Below, one piece after another: positions 22,919 through 31,682 of a stretch of 37,306 bases of DNA (its first letter is position 1; the number at the start of each line of letters is the position of its first letter). The DNA is taken from contig NZ_AUEZ01000077.1 in the NCBI RefSeq assembly GCF_000426245.1, positions 1-37,306 on the forward strand, given 5' to 3'. The translations under genes and the position numbers were made by a program. The notes beneath the pieces are model-generated. The model was not told where the DNA came from. It searched no databases and saw only the letters and a list, made by a program, of their open reading frames with translations. The stretch comes from Bradyrhizobium sp. Ai1a-2. GTDB lineage: Bacteria > Pseudomonadota > Alphaproteobacteria > Rhizobiales > Xanthobacteraceae.

Positions 22919-23854
22919 ATGAACCGCCTGCAGCTCTTTCGAGCCCGCGCGCGCCTTCGCAACGCCGTCAAGCCCGTGGGCGATGCGGCGGTGGGCGCGG
23001 CGACGATCGCGCTGTTGCGCACCACGCGCTGCTTCGATCCGTTCAAGACCGCCGATTTCTTCGGGCGCGCCGCGCATTTCATCGGTCGCAGGCTGCGTGA
23101 GGACCGAATCGGTCGCGAGAATCTGAAGGCCGCGTTTCCGGAAAAGTCGCCCGAGGAGATCGAAAAGATTCTGGCCGGCGTCTGGGACAATCTCGGCCGC
23201 ATCGGCGCCGAATTCGCCCATCTCGACCATATCTGGGACTACGACCGCGACCATCCCGAAAACAGCCGCATCGAACTGTCGCCGCGGACCATGGAGCTGT
23301 TTGACCAGGTCAGGGACGACGGCAAGCCGGCGCTGATCTTTGCCGCCCATCTCGGCAATTGGGAATTGCCGGCGCTGGCCGCGGTCGCGCACCGGCTCGA
23401 TACTGCGATCCTGTTCCGACGGCCGAACAGCGAAGCCGCGGACCGCGCGATCGAGAAAATCCGCAAGATCAAGATGGGCACGCTGATCCCCGCCGGCCGC
23501 GGCGCGCCGCTCCGGCTCGCGCAGGCGCTGCAGGACGGCCAGCACGTCGCCATGCTGGTCGACCAATATCTGACCAACGGTGTCGATGTCACCTTCTTCG
23601 GCCGCAAGACCAAGGCCAACCCGATGCTCGCGCGTCTCCGGCGCCAGGTCGAATGCCCGATCCACGGCGCCCGCATCATCCGGCTGCCCAATAATCGCTT
23701 CCGCGGCGAACTGTCGGAGGAAGTGAAGCCGGTGTTCGATGCGTCCGGAGAGATCGACATCCAGGGCACGATGCAGGCCGTCACCAACGTGATCGAATGC
23801 TGGGTGCGCGAATATCCGGAGCAGTGGTTGTGGCTGCACCGCCGCTGGCGGTGA
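22919..23854 (+). CDS. lpxXL: lipid A very-long-chain acyltransferase LpxXL (LpxL/HtrB family)
   Basis: 311 residues from ATG 22919. The LpxL/HtrB family motif HLGNWE (His144 to Glu149, the HX4E catalytic dyad) is present, along with DQYLTNGVDVTFFGRKTKANPMLARL and the C-terminal REYPEQWLWLHRRW. The N-terminal helix (about 18-36) anchors it at the inner membrane. In this setting it transfers the very long hydroxy acyl chain from AcpXL to the secondary position of lipid A. In Rhizobium an alcohol dehydrogenase-like gene lies between the fabF genes and lpxXL; it is absent here. The gene ends the operon, with a large palindrome 20 nt downstream. Confidence 0.92.
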   Translation: MNRLQLFRARARLRNAVKPVGDAAVGAATIALLRTTRCFDPFKTADFFGRAAHFIGRRLREDRIGRENLKAAFPEKSPEEIEKILAGVWDNLGRIGAEFAHLDHIWDYDRDHPENSRIELSPRTMELFDQVRDDGKPALIFAAHLGNWELPALAAVAHRLDTAILFRRPNSEAADRAIEKIRKIKMGTLIPAGRGAPLRLAQALQDGQHVAMLVDQYLTNGVDVTFFGRKTKANPMLARLRRQVECPIHGARIIRLPNNRFRGELSEEVKPVFDASGEIDIQGTMQAVTNVIECWVREYPEQWLWLHRRWR

Positions 23855-23873
23855 GCCGACCGTTGCCTCAGCG

Positions 23874-23958
23874 CGTCATTGCGAGCGTAAGCGAATCAAT
23901 CCATTGCGCCACTTGCGGAGAGATGGATTGCTTCGTCGCTTGGCTCTTCGCAATGACG
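23874..23958. repeat. large nested palindrome CGTCATTGCG ... CGCAATGACG after lpxXL
   Basis: Outer arms CGTCATTGCG (23874-23883) and CGCAATGACG (23949-23958) pair perfectly. The middle pairs AAGCGA with TCGCTT and AATCCAT with ATGGATT. It sits between the convergent lpxXL and the polyamine-binding protein gene, so it can act as terminator for both. The motif is a third class of interspersed repeat in this window. Confidence 0.8.
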
Positions 23959-23971
23959 GCGAAAGCGAGCC

Positions 23972-25081
23972 TCACTTTCCCGTCTTCACCCTGGTCCACA
24001 GCCGGTTGATGATCCGCTGGGTTGCCGGGTCGCGCGCGGTGATGACGAACAGTTTCTTCTGGGTCGCTTCGTCCGGGTAGATGTTCTTGTCGTCGAGGAT
24101 CTTGGGATCGATCAGCTTCTGGCTGGCGAGGTTGCCATTGGCGTAGGTCAGGAAGTTCGAATTCTTCGCCGCGACGTCCGGCCGATAGAGGTAGTTGATC
24201 AGCTCAAGGGCCTCGGCGACGTTCTTGGCGTCCGCAGGGATCGCGAGATTGTCGAAGAACATCTGCGCGCCCTCTTTCGGGATGGTGTAGCCGATTTCGA
24301 CGCCGTTCCTGGCTTCGACCGCGCGGCTGCGCGCCTGCATGATGTCGCCCGACCAGCCCACCACCAAGCAGATCTCGCCGGAGGCAAGCGCGCTCAGATA
24401 TTCCGAGGAATGAAACTTGCGAACATAAGGCCGTACCTTGCTGACGAGGTCCGCGGCCTTTTCCAGATCGGCCTGCTTGGTGGAGTTCGGATCGATGCCG
24501 AGATAATTCAGCGCCGCCGGCAGGATGTCATCGGCGGAATCCAGCATATGGATGCCGCAATCCTTGAACTTCGCAAGATTCTCCGGCTTGAAGACCATGT
24601 CCCAGCTATCGATCCTGGCGTCGGGGCCGAGAATCTTCTGCGCTATCTGGACATTGTAGCCGATGCCGGTGGTGCCCCACATGTAATTGGCGGCGTAGTT
24701 GTTGCCGGGATCGTAGGTCGCGAGTTCGTTGGTCACCACGGGCCAGGCATTGGCGAGGTTCGGCAGTTTCGACTTGTCGAGCTTGAGGAAGACCTTTGCG
24801 GTGATCTGGCGCTGCAGGAAATAGCCGGTCGGCACCACGACGTCGTAGCCGGACTTGCCCGCGAGCAGCCGCGTTTCCAGCGTCTCGTTGGCGTCGAAGG
24901 TGTCGTAAGTCACCCTGATGCCGGTCTCCTTGGTGAAGTCCTCCAGCACCCCCGGCGCCATATAGTTCGACCAATTGTAGAAATTGACCGTGCGCTCCTC
25001 GGCGCGGGCGGATGGAGAGACGAGCAGAGCCGCGGCCAGGAGGGCAGCGAAACGAATCGGATGGCGCCCCTGCTCGTGCAT
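23972..25081 (-). CDS. periplasmic polyamine (putrescine/spermidine) binding protein, PotF/PotD family
   Basis: 369 residues from ATG 25081, with AGAGGT upstream; the longer open frame would overlap the aminotransferase. A signal peptide spans 1-27 (FAALLAAALLVSPSARA-EER). The mature start VNFYNWSNYMAPGVLEDFTKETGIRVTYDTFDANETLETRLLAGKSGYDVVVPTG is the classical PotD/PotF pattern, and YMWGTTGIGYN and VVGWSGDIMQA also match. It should bind a polyamine in the periplasm for an ABC importer, but no permease or ATPase gene is adjacent. Instead it is the last gene after a rhodanese and an aminotransferase, whose stop is only 4 nt upstream of its start. Confidence 0.92.
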   Translation of the reverse strand: MHEQGRHPIRFAALLAAALLVSPSARAEERTVNFYNWSNYMAPGVLEDFTKETGIRVTYDTFDANETLETRLLAGKSGYDVVVPTGYFLQRQITAKVFLKLDKSKLPNLANAWPVVTNELATYDPGNNYAANYMWGTTGIGYNVQIAQKILGPDARIDSWDMVFKPENLAKFKDCGIHMLDSADDILPAALNYLGIDPNSTKQADLEKAADLVSKVRPYVRKFHSSEYLSALASGEICLVVGWSGDIMQARSRAVEARNGVEIGYTIPKEGAQMFFDNLAIPADAKNVAEALELINYLYRPDVAAKNSNFLTYANGNLASQKLIDPKILDDKNIYPDEATQKKLFVITARDPATQRIINRLWTRVKTGK

Positions 25082-25085
25082 CTCT

Positions 25086-26255
25086 CTACCTCTTTCGACG
25101 GTGCACCGCGTCCGACAGACGTTCGAGCGCAGTGTCGAGGGTGGCGTCCTGCTTTGCAAAGCAAAAACGTACGACCGAGGTCACCGGGTCCTTTTCATAG
25201 AAAGCCGAGACGGGGATCGCGGCCACCTTGTAGTCGGTCACGATGCGCCGGCAGAACGCCTCGTCGGTCTCGTTGAGCCCGAGCGGCGACAGGTCGACGG
25301 TGAGGAAATAGGTGCCCTGCGATTTCAGGACGGGAAAGCCGAGGCTCTCGAGTCCCTTTGTCAGCCGGTCCCTGCTCCGCGCCAGATCCTTGCGCATGTC
25401 GTGAAAATACGCGTCCTCCTTACCGAGGCCATAGGCCACCGCCGCCTGCAGATTGGGCGCCGTGGTGAAGGTGAGGAACTGATGCACCTTGGCGGCAACC
25501 CGCAGGAGCGGCGGTGCCGCGCAGACGAAACCGATCTTCCAGCCGGTGAGCGAGAAGATCTTGCCGGCACTGCCGACCTTGATGGTGCGGTCGCGCATGC
25601 CCGGCAGCGTGATCAGCGGGATGTGCTCGCGGCCATCGAAGATCACGTGCTCCCAGACCTCGTCGCAGATCGCGACCACGTCGAACTCCTGGCAGAACCG
25701 CGCCAGAAGCTCGAGGTCTTCGCGCGGATAGACCACGGCGGATGGATTGAGCGGATTGTTGAACAGCACCGCCTTGGTCTTGTGATTGAAGACGCTCCGC
25801 AGCATCTCCTCGTTCAGCCGCCAATGCGGCGGCTCCAGCCGCAACAGGCGCGGAATGCCTCCGGCCTGACGGATGATCGGCAGATAGGAATCGTACACCG
25901 GCTGGAAGACGACCACTTCATCGCCCGGCTCGACCATGGCCAGGATCGATGACGTCAGCGCTTCGGTGCCGCCCGAGGTCACCATGACTTCCGTCATGGG
26001 ATCGAGGTTGAGCCCGTGCCAGCGGCCGTAATGGGTCGCGATCGCCTGCCTGAGCTCGGGGATGCCCATCATCGACGGGTACTGGTTGTAGCCGTTGACG
26101 GAGGCGTCCGCCGCCGCGCGACGGATGTCCTCCGGACCAGGATCGTCCGGAAAGCCCTGGCCGAGATTGATGGCGTTGTTGTCGCGCGCGAGCTGCGACA
26201 TCGCTTCGAAAATGGTGACAGGAAGGTCCGCGAAGACCTTGTTCATGGAAGTCAT
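25086..26255 (-). CDS. PLP-dependent class I/II aminotransferase
   Basis: 389 residues from ATG 26255; MNKVF at 26246 is an alternative start. Fold type I signature: Lys232 in GSAGKIFSLTGWKIGF is the PLP Schiff-base lysine, with Asn170 (NNPLNPS), Asp198 (ICDEVWEHV) and a C-terminal Arg (SVVRFCFA) for the carboxylate. The GQGFPDDPGPEDIRRAA and NQYPSMMGIPELRQAIA segments are typical of the kynurenine/glutamine transaminase-like subgroup (YbdL, KAT). The exact amino donor is unclear. It lies 7 nt from the rhodanese gene and 4 nt from the polyamine-binding protein gene, forming an operon. Confidence 0.92.
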   Translation of the reverse strand: MTSMNKVFADLPVTIFEAMSQLARDNNAINLGQGFPDDPGPEDIRRAAADASVNGYNQYPSMMGIPELRQAIATHYGRWHGLNLDPMTEVMVTSGGTEALTSSILAMVEPGDEVVVFQPVYDSYLPIIRQAGGIPRLLRLEPPHWRLNEEMLRSVFNHKTKAVLFNNPLNPSAVVYPREDLELLARFCQEFDVVAICDEVWEHVIFDGREHIPLITLPGMRDRTIKVGSAGKIFSLTGWKIGFVCAAPPLLRVAAKVHQFLTFTTAPNLQAAVAYGLGKEDAYFHDMRKDLARSRDRLTKGLESLGFPVLKSQGTYFLTVDLSPLGLNETDEAFCRRIVTDYKVAAIPVSAFYEKDPVTSVVRFCFAKQDATLDTALERLSDAVHRRKR

Positions 26256-26262
26256 GGAAACG

Positions 26263-26592
26263 TCAGCCGCCCGTCTTGGTCGGCAATCCGGCGGCCTTCC
26301 AGGCCAAGATGCCCCCCGCCAGATGCTTGTCGTAGGACAGCCCCGCCGACTGCGCCGCGAGCGAAGCCGTCACCGAGCGCTTGCCCGAGCGGCAGGCGAA
26401 CACGACCTCTTTCCCCTGGGGATCGGGAATCTCGTCCGGATCAAACGTCGACAGCGGCACCACGGCGCTATCAGGATAGGCCTCGGCAGCGACCTCGTTG
26501 GGCTCGCGGACGTCGACCAGGAGATAGCGTCCGTCAGCTATTCCCTTCGACACCTCCTGAGGCGTTAGATCATGCACCTTGTGGTCGGCCAC
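26263..26592 (-). CDS. single-domain rhodanese-like protein
   Basis: 109 residues from GTG 26592 (GGAGA 8 nt upstream). One rhodanese domain with LLVDVREPNEVAAEA near the N-terminus and active-site Cys67 in the loop ACRSGKRS, then AGGILAWKAAGLP at the end. The loop length (CRSGKRS) is that of sulfurtransferases of the GlpE/PspE type. It probably handles persulfide sulfur in the cytoplasm. It heads the operon with the aminotransferase and polyamine-binding genes; no shared chemistry is apparent unless the aminotransferase acts on sulfur amino acids. Confidence 0.9.
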   Translation of the reverse strand: MADHKVHDLTPQEVSKGIADGRYLLVDVREPNEVAAEAYPDSAVVPLSTFDPDEIPDPQGKEVVFACRSGKRSVTASLAAQSAGLSYDKHLAGGILAWKAAGLPTKTGG

Positions 26593-26703
26593 GCGCGTTC
26601 TCCAGATTATTCATGGGCTCAGACAGCCCCCCATTTCGGGCGCAAAGTCGCCTCTTGCGCAGGGAAAATCAAGCACCGCAAACAGGTTAGGACCGGCAAA
26701 AAG

Positions 26704-28629
26704 CTAGATCGTGACCTGCGTTCCGACCTCGACGACGCGGCCGGTCGGGATCTGGAAATAGTCGGTGGCGTCGTTGGAGCTGCGGCTCAGGGCGATGAAC
26801 AGATGGTCCTGCCAGCGCGGCATGCCGGAATGCGCGGCCGGCTTGAGCGACCGCCGCGACAGGAAGAACGAGGTCGACATGATGTCGAACTGCCAGCCGA
26901 GCTTGCGGGCGATCGCCAGCGTCTTCGGCACGTTCGGCGATTCCATGAAACCGAAGCGCAGCGTCACCTTGGAGAAGGTTGGGCTGACCTGCTCCATCCG
27001 CACCCGCTCGGACGGGTCGATCCGCGGCGTCGGCGCGGTCTCGATGGTGAGAATGACATTCTTCTCATGCAGTACTTTGTAGTGCTTTAGACTATGCATG
27101 AGCGCAGTTGGCGCGCTGGCCGGATCGCTGGTCAGGAACACCGCCGTGCCGGAGACGCGCTGTGGCGGCCGCTTCTCCAGCATTGCGACGAGGTCGGCGA
27201 GCGGGAATTCCAGCTTGCGCGACTTCTCGAACAGCAGCCGGCTGCCGCGCCGCCATGTGTACATCAGCAGCATCACGGCGCCGCCGAGCGCGAGCGGCAC
27301 CCAGCCGCCCTCCAGCACCTTCAGCAGGTTTGCCGTGAGAAAGGTGAAGTCGAGAAACAGGAAGGGCGCGATCAGCGCGGCGGCGGCGATCGGCGACCAT
27401 CGCCAGACTTTCCACACCACGACAAAGCCCATCATGCCGGTGACCACCATGGTGCCGGTGACCGCGATGCCATAAGCCGCGGCCAGCGCGCTGGAGGAGC
27501 GGAACATCAGCACCAGCAACAACACCGCGATGAGCAACATCCGGTTGATGCGGGGAATGAAGATCTGCCCGGAATGGGCTTCCGAGGTGTGGCGGATCTC
27601 GAAGCGCGGCAGCAGCCCGAGCTGGATTGCCTGCCGCGTCAGCGAATAGGTGCCGGTGATGACGGCCTGGCTGGCAATGACCGTCGCGATGGTGGCGAGC
27701 ACGACCATCGGGATCAGCGCCCAATCCGGGAACATCAGGAAGAACGGATTCTCGATCGCCTTGGGATCGACGATGACGAGGGCGGCCTGCCCCATATAGT
27801 TCAGCGCCAGCGCCGGCAGCACGATGAACAGCCAGGCGAACTGGATCGGCCGTTTGCCGAAGTGCCCGAGATCGGCATAGAGCGCTTCCGCGCCGGTGAC
27901 GGCGAGAAACACCGCACCGAGGGTGACGAATCCGATCACGCCGTGATGGAGCATGAAGGAGACCGCGTAGAGCGGATTGAACGCCAACAGCACCTCGGGA
28001 TGCTTGGTGATCGGCGGCACAGCCGCGATCGCCAGGACCACGAACCAGACACACATGATCGGTCCGAACCACGCAGCGACCCGCGCCGTGCCGTGCGACT
28101 GCACGGCAAACAGCACTACCAGGATCAGCGCGGTGACCGGCACGACATAGTGTTCGAAGGTCGCGGTCACGAGCTTGATGCCTTCGATCGCCGACAGCAC
28201 CGACAGCGCCGGTGTGATCACCGCATCGCCGTAGAACAAGGCGCCGCTGATGATACCGAGCAGCACGACCACGCCGGCGCCCTTGGTAACGGCGCGTTGG
28301 GCCAGCGCCATCAGCGCCAGCGTTCCGCCCTCGCCGTGGTTATCGGCGCGCAGCAGGATCACCACATATTTGAGCGTGACGACGACGATCAGCGCCCACA
28401 GGATCAGGGAGAGCACGCCGAGCACAGCCTGCGTCGTGGCGACGCCACTGTGCTCGCTTGCCGCCACAACGGCTTCGCGCAGCGCGTAGAGCGGGCTGGT
28501 GCCGATGTCTCCATAGACGACGCCGATGCTGCCAAGCGTCAGCGCCCCGAACCCCGCCGTGGAATGCGCCTCTCCATGTCCACTGGCCGCGGGCGTTTCC
28601 GCCGCGGTGACCGCACTCTCGGACGACAT
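26704..28629 (-). CDS. kup: Kup-family potassium uptake protein, downstream copy
   Basis: 641 residues from ATG 28629, a normal Kup length. Signature LTLGSIGVVYGDIGTSPLYALREAV at about 31-55 and 12 predicted helices up to about 450, then a cytoplasmic tail (VFLTSDPASAPTALMHSLKHYKVLHEKNVILT). Kup proteins take up K+ with protons, mainly at low pH or high osmolarity. It is the second of two tandem kup genes; the other starts 147 nt upstream on the same strand. The two proteins end in the same 23 residues (from NDATDYF to TQVTI), so they are recent or conserved duplicates. Confidence 0.94.
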   Translation of the reverse strand: MSSESAVTAAETPAASGHGEAHSTAGFGALTLGSIGVVYGDIGTSPLYALREAVVAASEHSGVATTQAVLGVLSLILWALIVVVTLKYVVILLRADNHGEGGTLALMALAQRAVTKGAGVVVLLGIISGALFYGDAVITPALSVLSAIEGIKLVTATFEHYVVPVTALILVVLFAVQSHGTARVAAWFGPIMCVWFVVLAIAAVPPITKHPEVLLAFNPLYAVSFMLHHGVIGFVTLGAVFLAVTGAEALYADLGHFGKRPIQFAWLFIVLPALALNYMGQAALVIVDPKAIENPFFLMFPDWALIPMVVLATIATVIASQAVITGTYSLTRQAIQLGLLPRFEIRHTSEAHSGQIFIPRINRMLLIAVLLLVLMFRSSSALAAAYGIAVTGTMVVTGMMGFVVVWKVWRWSPIAAAALIAPFLFLDFTFLTANLLKVLEGGWVPLALGGAVMLLMYTWRRGSRLLFEKSRKLEFPLADLVAMLEKRPPQRVSGTAVFLTSDPASAPTALMHSLKHYKVLHEKNVILTIETAPTPRIDPSERVRMEQVSPTFSKVTLRFGFMESPNVPKTLAIARKLGWQFDIMSTSFFLSRRSLKPAAHSGMPRWQDHLFIALSRSSNDATDYFQIPTGRVVEVGTQVTI

Positions 28630-28776
28630 GGGAGGGAGCCTCTATTGTTCACTGCACAATGAAACAGCGCGGGAGGCCTATATCCCCGCTCGAATGCATA
28701 GGTTAGGCGAGAAACGGGCTACCGCCATGCATTTTACACATAGGTCAATGCTTAACCAGCCACAATCGTGCGCGGG

Positions 28777-30675
28777 TCAAATAGTTACTTGAGTGCCGAC
28801 CTCAACCACCCGCCCCGTCGGAATCTGAAAATAGTCGGTGGCGTCGTTGGCAGAGCGGCTCATGGCGATGAACAGGTGATCCTGCCACAGCGGCATGCCC
28901 GACTGCGCCGCGGGCTTGAGCGAACGCCGCGACACGAAGAATGACGTCGCCATGATGTCGAACTGCCAGCCGAGCTTGCGGGCGATGACCAGCGCCTTCG
29001 GGACATTCGGTGATTCCATGAAGCCGAACCTGAGGCGCACCTTGGAGAACTTGTCGCTGACCTGTTCCATGTGAACGCGTTCGGAGACATCGACGCGCGG
29101 CGTCTGCGCGGTCTCGATGGTCAGGATGACATTGTGCTCGTGTAGCACCTTGTTGTGTTTGAGATTGTGCAGCAGCGCGGTCGGCACGAAGCCGGGATCG
29201 CTGGTGAGGAAGACCGCGGTGCCCTTGACGATATGCGGCGGCCGCTTCTCCAGGCTCTTGATCAGGTCATCGAGCGGCACCTCGATGCGCCGGGTTTTGG
29301 CGATCAGGATGGCCGCACCGCGCCGCCAGGTCCAGATCATGGCCGCCATCGCAATGCCGAACAGAAGCGGCACCCAGGCGCCTTCGAACAGTTTCAGCAG
29401 ATTGGCGCTCAGGAAGGTCATGTCGACAACCACGAGCGGTACAATCACTGCGGCCGCGGTCGCCACGCGCCAGTTCCACAGTTTCCAGATCACGACAAAG
29501 CCCATGATGCCGTCGGCGACCATGGTGGTGGAGACGGCGATGCCGTAGGCCGAAGCCAGTCCGCTCGAGGTGTGGAACATCAGCACGAGCAAGAGGACGC
29601 CGAGCAGCAGCAAGCGGTTGACGCGCGGCAGATAGATCTGCCCGGCATGCGACTCCGAGGTGTACCGAACCTCGAAGCGCGGCAACAGGCCGAGCTGCAC
29701 CGCCTGGCGGACCAGCGAATAGGCGCCGGTGATCACGGCCTGGCTCGCGATGACCGTGGCCGCCGTGGCAAGCACCACCAGCGGCAGCAGCAGGAAGTCG
29801 GGAACCATCCGGTAGAAGGAGTTCTCGATCGCGGACGGATCAGAAAGCACCAGCGCCCCCTGCCCGAAATAATTGAGCAGAAGCGAGGGCAGCACGAAGA
29901 ACAGCCAGCCGGACTGGATGGGCTTACGGCCGAAATGGCCGAGATCGGCATAGAGTGCCTCGCCGCCGGTGACAGCCAGGAACACCGCGCCCAATGTCAC
30001 CAAGCCGATGGTGCCATGGGTGAGCAGGAACTGCAGCCCATAATAGGGATTGATCGCCGCCAGTACCGACGGGTCATCCCTGATGTGGACGACCCCCATC
30101 ACAGCGAGCGTGGCGAACCAGACCACCATCACAGGCCCGAAGGCGGACGCAACCCGCGCGGTGCCGATGCGCTGGACCGAGAACAGTACGACCAGGATGA
30201 AGATCGTGACAGGCACCACGTAGTGTTGGAGTGCCGGCGTCGCGAGCTTGAGCCCTTCGACCGCCGACAAGACCGAAATCGCCGGCGTGATCATGGAATC
30301 GCCGATGAACATCGAGGCGCCGACCACGCCGAGCGCCAGCAACAGCCAGCTTCTCCGCCCCAGCGCGCGCTGCCCCAGCGCCATCAGCGAGAGCGTGCCG
30401 CCCTCGCCGTTGTTGTCGGCGCGCAGGAGCAGCAACACGTATTTCGAGGTGACGACGATGAACAGCGCCCACAGGATCAGCGAGAGCACACCGAGGACGA
30501 TGATTCGCGATACCGGCTGCCCATGCGTGGCGCCCGCGACTGCCTCGCGGAACGCATAGAGCGGCGAAGTGCCGATATCGCCGAACACCACGCCGATACT
30601 GCCCAGCGTCAGGGCCCAGAAGTTGGACGTGACCGGCCCGTCTTGGACCTCGCTGGATGAGACGCTGACAGCCAT
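28777..30675 (-). CDS. kup: Kup-family potassium uptake protein, upstream copy
   Basis: 632 residues from ATG 30675. Signature ALTLGSIGVVFGDIGTSPLYAFREAV near the N-terminus and the same helix pattern and tail as its neighbour. Differences cluster in the first 25 residues, the loops and the region after the last helices (GAAILIAKTRRIEVPLDDLIKSLEKRPPHIVKG). The start lacks a clear Shine-Dalgarno (the upstream sequence is C/T-rich on the coding strand). The two copies probably differ in affinity or regulation; nothing in the sequence decides this. The 147 nt separating them (28630-28776) allows a separate promoter for the downstream copy. Confidence 0.94.
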   Translation of the reverse strand: MAVSVSSSEVQDGPVTSNFWALTLGSIGVVFGDIGTSPLYAFREAVAGATHGQPVSRIIVLGVLSLILWALFIVVTSKYVLLLLRADNNGEGGTLSLMALGQRALGRRSWLLLALGVVGASMFIGDSMITPAISVLSAVEGLKLATPALQHYVVPVTIFILVVLFSVQRIGTARVASAFGPVMVVWFATLAVMGVVHIRDDPSVLAAINPYYGLQFLLTHGTIGLVTLGAVFLAVTGGEALYADLGHFGRKPIQSGWLFFVLPSLLLNYFGQGALVLSDPSAIENSFYRMVPDFLLLPLVVLATAATVIASQAVITGAYSLVRQAVQLGLLPRFEVRYTSESHAGQIYLPRVNRLLLLGVLLLVLMFHTSSGLASAYGIAVSTTMVADGIMGFVVIWKLWNWRVATAAAVIVPLVVVDMTFLSANLLKLFEGAWVPLLFGIAMAAMIWTWRRGAAILIAKTRRIEVPLDDLIKSLEKRPPHIVKGTAVFLTSDPGFVPTALLHNLKHNKVLHEHNVILTIETAQTPRVDVSERVHMEQVSDKFSKVRLRFGFMESPNVPKALVIARKLGWQFDIMATSFFVSRRSLKPAAQSGMPLWQDHLFIAMSRSANDATDYFQIPTGRVVEVGTQVTI

Positions 30676-30817
30676 GGCGGGGGAGAACGCCCTATCTGCT
30701 AGTTTGATCCGGCGCGGCTATCCACGCTTCCGCGTTCCCTGTCAACGGTTGCAGCGGCCGCGACAAACGCGTAACGGCAGCGAGGCTGGACAGGCGGCAG
30801 ATTGTAAATTCAGCAGA

Positions 30818-31648
30818 TTACGGCTTCAAGCCGGGTGGCAGCGGCGGATTCTCACGCATCAGGGTGATGGTGACGCGACGGTTTGCCGCGAGCGAGGGAT
30901 CGTCCGGAAACAACGGCTGGCTATCGGCCTTGCCCGACACCGCGAAGATATGCGACGGCGGCAGCCCTTCGCGCTCGAGGATCTGGCGCACCGCGTTGGC
31001 ACGATCCGCCGACAGGTCGAACGCACCGTAGTCGCTGCGCGCCGGCACGAAACCGGCGGCGGTGTGGCCGACGATGGATACGCGCAGCGGCGTTGCCTTG
31101 AGCGGCCCGGCGAGCTTCTGGATCAGCCGCCGCGTGCGGTCGTAGGGGACCTTGGAGCCATCGGCGAACATCGAGCGGCCGTCCTGGTCGACGATCTCCA
31201 GGTTGAGGCCCTCCTTGGTCTCCTCGAACATGATGTGCTTGGACATCTCGGTCAATTCCGGCATGTCCTGCAGCGCCTGCCGGAGCGAAGCAGACGCGAG
31301 CGCGAAGGCGCGGTCGGTATGCAGCTTGGCGCCGTTCTCCTGGTTGCGCTCCTTCTCGTCGGGCGTCGGCCGGTCCGAGGTCTCCTCCGGCGAGATATGC
31401 TCGACGTTCTTCAACTTCGGCCGCGTCGGCAGGCCGTCGGATTCGATGATGCCGGAATAGCGCACATTGGTCTGCGAACCGAAGGCGTCGCGCATCGAGC
31501 CTGCGACGATCTTCAGCTTGTTGTTGTCCATGCTGGAGAAGGCGACGAGCATCACGAAGAAGCTCATCATCAGCCCCATCAGGTCGGCGAAGGTCACGAA
31601 CCAGCCGTGCCCTCCGGTATGTGCATCGCCGCGCTTTTTCTTGGCCAT
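30818..31648 (-). CDS. motB: MotB-like flagellar stator protein
   Basis: 276 residues from ATG 31648. A short basic N-terminus is followed by one membrane helix WFVTFADLMGLMMSFFVMLVAFSSMD (16-41) that holds Asp22, the proton-carrying residue of MotB. A plug/linker rich in Pro, Glu and Lys follows (70-115), then the OmpA-like peptidoglycan-binding domain (about 150-270: VPYDRTRRLIQKLAGPL ... VSIVGHTAAG ... LSADRANAVRQIL ... NRRVTITLM). With the MotA protein encoded 34 nt upstream it forms a stator unit in the inner membrane. The pair is away from any flagellar gene in the window. Confidence 0.92.
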   Translation of the reverse strand: MAKKKRGDAHTGGHGWFVTFADLMGLMMSFFVMLVAFSSMDNNKLKIVAGSMRDAFGSQTNVRYSGIIESDGLPTRPKLKNVEHISPEETSDRPTPDEKERNQENGAKLHTDRAFALASASLRQALQDMPELTEMSKHIMFEETKEGLNLEIVDQDGRSMFADGSKVPYDRTRRLIQKLAGPLKATPLRVSIVGHTAAGFVPARSDYGAFDLSADRANAVRQILEREGLPPSHIFAVSGKADSQPLFPDDPSLAANRRVTITLMRENPPLPPGLKP

Positions 31649-31682
31649 CGCGTGAAGCTCCGGACCGCTGCCAGACCGAAGG

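Noticed and set aside
27094..30660. Two plus-strand frames of 501 and 522 codons across the kup genes
   Set aside because: Both mirror the same stretch of a duplicated gene and have no recognisable fold.
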